From Galaxea fascicularis (lineage: Eukaryota; Cnidaria; Anthozoa; Scleractinia; Euphylliidae), in assembly GCA_948470475.1 (NCBI GenBank), contig OX419335.1, positions 30,889,762-30,953,761 on the forward strand: DNA of 64,000 bases, in the 5' to 3' direction. A program made the translations under genes and the position numbers. The number at the start of each line of letters is the position of its first letter. The stretch's first letter is position 1. Below are positions 59,388 through 64,000 of the stretch, piece by piece. The notes beneath the pieces were generated by a model, which was not told the DNA's origin, made no database searches, and saw only the letters and a program-made list of their open reading frames with translations.

Positions 59388-61300
59388 GTGAGTAGTCAAA
59401 TCTGTCGAGCTAATATTAAACGGCTTCCTATCCGGCTTAGAATTTCCTTTATAAGTCGTTGTATATGGTATTCGGTTCAAGAGGGGGTCTATGAGAGGTT
59501 CGACTGTAATTGCAGACATGATTATCTTCTCATGTAAGAAATGTTGTTGTGAATGGTAGTTGAATGTTATTCTTTAATGATTTCACCTCGCTACTAGTAA
59601 CAGTTCGTTGACGGTATCTGCATCTCATCCAGGTCAGAAGCTTTTTCTTCACGGTATTCAAGAGCGAATGTCGCTAAGGGTTGAGCAAAATTGGAAATGG
59701 TTAAATAAAACCTTCCTTCATACTTTGTATGTAGTTAGCCCTCGGGATGAAGCTACTCACAGGCATTTGTTTGATTTCCAACAAAAACAAGAGCTGAGTA
59801 TCAGAAGGGAGTTCAGGCCTCAAAAAAGCATTTTTAGGGATACTTTGGATCTTAAAAATTGTTAGAACAGACAAACAGTTGAAAATCTGCCTGTATTAAA
59901 GCAAACTTTCATCCGGATTCATATCCGTATTGACTTTAAGCCCCATCCGCTCACCCTCTTTAGTGAAAAACAGAAATAATTTTTGAACGAACTTTTTTTA
60001 AGAGGGCTAGGGGACTGGGTTGAACGCGAATCCGGATACAGTTGCAAAGATGATGAGTAAGGCCAGAAATGAGCAAAACGAGCGTGTGTTTCAAGTATCC
60101 AAGTTTTTAACTTCTCAGCAGGGAGGCCTCCTACTTTAGAAGAAAGAAAGCCCCTCAGACCTGAAAAGTAGCCATACATCAACATTCGTGCTCCAATTGT
60201 GCCTATTACCAGTTTAATTTCCAAACAGAGGAAAAGCTTTTAAGCATGAGTATTAAAGATCTTCAAGGTATCTTAACTGAATTTCAACTGGTGGTAAAGA
60301 GAAGGAACAAACTTTTTTTGTTTTGTTCAAGTTCTTCTTAGGCACGCCTCCAGTTGCCGGCAGTAAGAACCCGTCAGCGGAATAACGCACAAACATATTT
60401 TCCATACCATTTCTTACCATGCAGTACGAAACGAGCTGCGAAGTTTCATAATTTCATGAAAATTTCCTTTTCAAAGTTTGAGATCTCAAAGTTTAAGAAT
60501 AGTCAAACAGCATTTTCCACATCTTGACAGAGAAGGCGGTGCAAACGGCCTGCTTGAAATACCCAGATCTAATGTTTTCCCAGCTAAATCTGAAAAGAAA
60601 TGATCACGTTTTGAGCTTTTTGTCGAACCTTCAGTAGCTGCAACAAATCGGATAGGGTGTTGTTGTAAAAGGAAGCAATTGAGAACTGTGGTTTGAATGC
60701 GGTGACAATGCATTCTATTCCCATCGATAAGACGTCGAGAAACCACGGACCTCTGACGGTGTGATTTGCCTTTGGCCCTGAAATGTTTGTCGAGCTGATA
60801 GCTCCGTCAAGTTAAGTTGCATATTACAGACAACTTCAAGTGATTTACATTGCTGGACAGCTTAGTTTACCGGAGGACATTAATTTACATAAATTGATTA
60901 CTTGCCAGGAGATGCGATTTTTGAAAATGTGCTCGATTCGTACTGTCAAACCTAAATAAATATTATTTATAGAAAACATTCCAACGGTCTTTCTTGAAAT
61001 CGTGGCAATAATATGGTTTAAAACAAATTTAGTTGCCAAAATATATTACCAAATACTTAATTACAACTATTACAACAATTAACGTCAGTCAAATACATAC
61101 CCACCCGAAGGTAGCAAAGCTAATCGAGTCGGATGGGTCCAGAAAATACAACTACAAGAAGGTTGGAAATAAAAATTAGAAGAAAATACGTTAAATTAAA
61201 AAAAAAAAGTGAAATTGATTCAAACTAGTATAAGAGTAACAGCGAAGGAAATAAGGTAAATTAAAGTACGGATAGTTTACAGGAGGTTATTAATGTAAAC
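59388..61300. other. Intron after exon 30, no recognised exon
   Basis: I searched for the expected continuation of the AAA4 large domain and found none. No definable element either. Confidence 0.5.
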
Positions 61301-61304
61301 ATAA

Positions 61305-61345
61305 ATAATAGCGGAGCTCCGCGCGCGCCGAAGGCGCGCGCGGGC
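61305..61345. repeat. GC-rich palindromic hairpin
   Basis: GCGGAGCTCCGCGCGCGCC / GGCGCGCGCGGGCGGAGC form a strong hairpin. The same GCGGAGCTCC core occurs at about 51882 and 52060, each time beside an AAT-rich stretch, so it is the end of a dispersed repeat. Confidence 0.6.
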
Positions 61346-61417
61346 GGAGCACCATTGCTAAGAAAATATGGTAACCCATCCATCCGAGAAATTTTGGTTA
61401 TGACGTCATCGTACGAC

Positions 61418-61465
61418 CGACCGACCGTCCGACCGTCCGTCCGACCGACCGTACGTACGTCCACC
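61418..61465. repeat. CCGACCGT tetranucleotide-type repeat
   Basis: A run of CGAC/CGTC units from about 61410 to 61465, immediately downstream of the GC-rich hairpin. Confidence 0.7.
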
Positions 61466-61669
61466 CCATCATGTAAGCCAAAGTCAAATGTGATACTCCA
61501 GTTAACCCTTTCGTGTGCAAGCTCGCATGTAGGCGCGCTTCCATATGGACTATTTTTGGACAGATCATTTGCCCATACACGCAGTTCTCAACCCGCGTTT
61601 TTGTGGCGGGAAACTGCATGGCCAAATTTTGAAGACAATTTTAAAACAAAGTCAGTTTTGTCTATTCGT

Positions 61670-61935
61670 TGGCGGAATATCAGTGACAAACAGCGGGAGA
61701 AAGAACAAGAAAGGGCACGGGCAAACAGGCAGAGTATCAGTGACAAACAGCGAGAGAAAAAGCACGAGCAAACCGGCTGAATTGTATTGTCGAGCAACGG
61801 GAGAAAGGATAAGAAAGGGCTCAAGTAAACAGGCTGAATCGTACTGGGAGCAATGGGAGAAAGAACAAGAAAAAGCTCGAGAAAAGAGACGACATTGTAG
61901 CGAGGAACAGCGAAAAAGAGAGCGTCTCTTGTCAA
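61670..61935 (+). repeat. Minisatellite coding for Lys/Glu/Arg-rich units
   Basis: Imperfect units of about 57 bp with the core AGGGAGAAAGAACAAGAAAG-like sequence. In one frame the first two units read SDKQREKEQERARANRQ and SDKQREKKHEQTG. Stops and frame changes break the rest. It might be the head of a mobile-element protein or simply a minisatellite. Confidence 0.5.
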
Positions 61936-62103
61936 GCTGTAAAAACATTACCAATTCAAGTATCAGGAAGTTTCAGCTTTTCCCCGTGTTTGCTTGCATA
62001 AGCTTGCACGAAGAGAAAAGAATAAGTGTCACACGTGGCCATTCCTTGATATCCATATTTCATTTGTATTTTGACCTTGTGATTTATGGCTGATGGTTTA
62101 TCT

Positions 62104-62350
62104 GCGGTATTGCCATTCTACATTTTACATTCTGAAATTATATGGCCTCGATTCCATGCTCGATGTTTATTTATAAATTATGATATTAGCATTCTGCATT
62201 TTGCATTCTGGAATTATGTGACCTCGATTCCATGCTCTATGTTTACTTCCGATATTGAAATTTTGCATTTCATATTCTGGAATTATGTGGCCTCAATTCC
62301 ATGCTGCTTATTTCTTTTTTGCGTTTGCATTCTGGAAATTATGTGACCTT
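62104..62350. repeat. Minisatellite, about 65-75 bp unit
   Basis: Three and a half copies of a unit containing CATTCTGGAATTATGTG and CTCGATTCCATGCT. Units differ in length by a few bases. Confidence 0.8.
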
Positions 62351-62379
62351 ATATTCAAAAAAGTCGGAAAGAGGTAGCC

Positions 62380-64000
62380 TGGAAACGGTTTGACAACGAG
62401 GCTAAACTGGCGAGAGACTGGAGCCGATAGATTGTTGATTTTATACGAGACCTCGTCGAACGGAGGTATTCGTACAACGCAATTGTTGAAAAGCTCCGAG
62501 TTCTCTTTCCCGGTGAGCTATACGTCCCTATTGTCTTTGGATTTCTCGTAAATGCACAATTTATTTCTTATTCAACTTAGTTTTTCGTCCGATAGAAACA
62601 CGCGGACTTTCTATTCTATAAAGAGAGAGATGTCAATGTGACAACATTACGGTGGATATCTCACGAACACTTACAGGAGATGTTCACGTCAATATCGAGT
62701 ATCACATGTTGCCTGGAAGTCATCATCCTGTTGGATATCTTGATCTTCCGTGGCAGAAAAGGCGATGACATGTGCAGTTTTTGTGCCAATTGGCACAAGG
62801 AACTTCCCGTTCGATAATGGCCATATGTTTTCTCTTTTCCCATTTTAAAATTACTTTTAGGTGCAAACCCTTCTCGTGCACCTTCAAAAAGCGAGCGATG
62901 GTGGTTTTGTTGAGGTTTAACGCCGTTAACACAGCACTTTTGCCTTCAAAAGTTAGCTCAACTAAGTCCGCCATGATATCCGTCCAAGAGAACTGTTTCC
63001 CCGCTTTTTGGTCATGTGACCTTTTCCCACATTTCAGGAGTGTTAGTTGTGAAGTGACCAATCATAGTAAAGTTCAGGACACATGAGCAAACATAAAAAC
63101 CACAAACTAATCACTTTTGCTGTTTGTGGTTTGAATTTTCCCGTGTTTTCAGACACGATAACATACCATAAATATTTCTGGTGTTCTCGGTCTTCACATC
63201 GGCCGTCGATAAAACCAGGAACACGGAACATCCCGGAACATTAAAAAAAATATGATAATTATGACAAAAATATATTGAATTAAATAAAAAATGAATAAAA
63301 AAGAGAAATATGGCGGAAAATAATAGGTAATTCTCGCCTCCCTCAGTAGATTTAGCACTCTACCCAGACCGCGCCCAACATGACAAAGCAAGACGGGGTC
63401 CGTACAATGGAAGCATCAATTCTCACGGAAAAATAGGGGACGTGTCCATGGAAAACGAAGATGGTGACGTTCAATCAGACCGAAAAATATACGACTACAA
63501 ACAGGCTACGTAAGCTTCTGATTTTTTTCATTATGCAATTCATTACGTCAAAGATCTGCGTATACACGATTTCCAATGGTTTAACTCAGTACTTGTGTTA
63601 AGTAGTTCGGACTACTGGAGCACTGACGATTTATTAATTTGCCAGAAGGAACTTGCTTGTTTTATGGAGAATAAAGGAAAGCGTTATCATTTTCTTCCAC
63701 TCGAACCATCATTTATAACACAATGAACGACAAGTTATGACACTTTATTACCTGTAGACACGTCCAAGTACAGAAATTCGTAGATTCAGCCTTCGTTCTA
63801 CACTGCGGGCAACCTTGAAGAGACATTTTTTAGTCGGGATAAACTCACTAACCTGTGAACAGACACAATTCAGTGGCTCTCTCTGGATTCTCTTTCTATT
63901 AGATTCTAGATTCTATTTCAGTTATATGTTATATTTGTAACTGTAAAATGGTTCACTTTCAGTAGTTTTAGCATTGCCACTTCATAATTATCAAAATCTT
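62380..64000. other. Right end of window, no supported gene
   Basis: A 112-codon minus-strand frame (62723-63061) matches no family I know. Sequence at 63130-63200 resembles 1780-1835, a shared dispersed repeat. Nothing else is supported. Confidence 0.4.

Noticed and set aside
62723..63061. 112-codon minus-strand ORF as a host gene
   Set aside because: No family resemblance, no splice context and no conserved motif; length alone is weak evidence in a 64-kb AT-rich window.
59388..64000. Exon 31 of RNF213
   Set aside because: I looked for the expected continuation after the AAA4 sensor segment in all + frames and found no matching segment with an acceptor at phase 2.

Overview
This is animal genomic DNA: AT-rich, with intron-split coding sequence and a very high load of transposable elements. 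The host gene and the repeat families (decayed Ty3/gypsy, Penelope-like and Polinton elements, tRNA-derived SINEs, many palindromic MITEs) suggest an anthozoan cnidarian, probably a stony coral. That assignment is inference from family resemblance; no marker in the window fixes the species.

The only clear host gene lies on the + strand. It is an orthologue of RNF213 (mysterin), the giant dynein-like AAA+ ATPase and E3 ubiquitin ligase. I could trace 30 consecutive internal exons from 3117 to 59387. All splice phases agree, and together they give 6521 nt (about 2174 codons) without an in-frame stop. The traced part covers the stalk, the AAA2 nucleotide site (exon 14), AAA3 (Walker A in exon 22, Walker B in exon 23) and AAA4 (Walker A in exon 29, Walker B in exon 30). 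The start codon and N-terminal exons lie left of the window. The rest of the motor, the RING/E3 region and the stop codon lie to the right.

Intron 6 (7323-29544, 22.2 kb) holds most of the interest. It carries a 376-bp inverted-repeat element (8544-8919), a palindromic MITE (9587-9742), a 1711-bp foldback element with 594-bp arms and a 7-bp target duplication (11339-13049), a second MITE (13536-13726), a Penelope-like fragment with a hammerhead-like motif (about 15720-15900) and a TTAA-flanked MITE (16515-17111). After these comes a complete but decayed Ty3/gypsy LTR retrotransposon (17179-28369, GTATG target duplication). The gypsy RNase H is interrupted by a 6512-bp near-perfect palindrome (19989-26500) flanked by the 6-bp duplication TACGGA. 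Its ends begin AG and end CT, and it carries Polinton/Maverick-type integrase sequence. I read this palindrome as a self-complementary, snapback form of a Polinton that integrated like a normal element. It is the best candidate here for a previously undescribed entity.

Smaller introns carry further elements: a Harbinger-like element with a MADF/Myb-like fragment (29953-30758), an element with a RecQ-like helicase fragment (30863-32480), a Penelope-like retroelement broken by two MITEs (37100-38650), a decayed gypsy element in which integrase remnants precede reverse transcriptase (44690-47030), a TTAA MITE (47270-47698), two copies of a long interspersed repeat (51230-53760 and 54130-55010), and a foldback carrying a PIF1-like P-loop fragment (56436-57152). 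From 59388 to the end I see repeats and minisatellites but no further exon. No intact tRNA, rRNA, CRISPR or prokaryotic feature is present.
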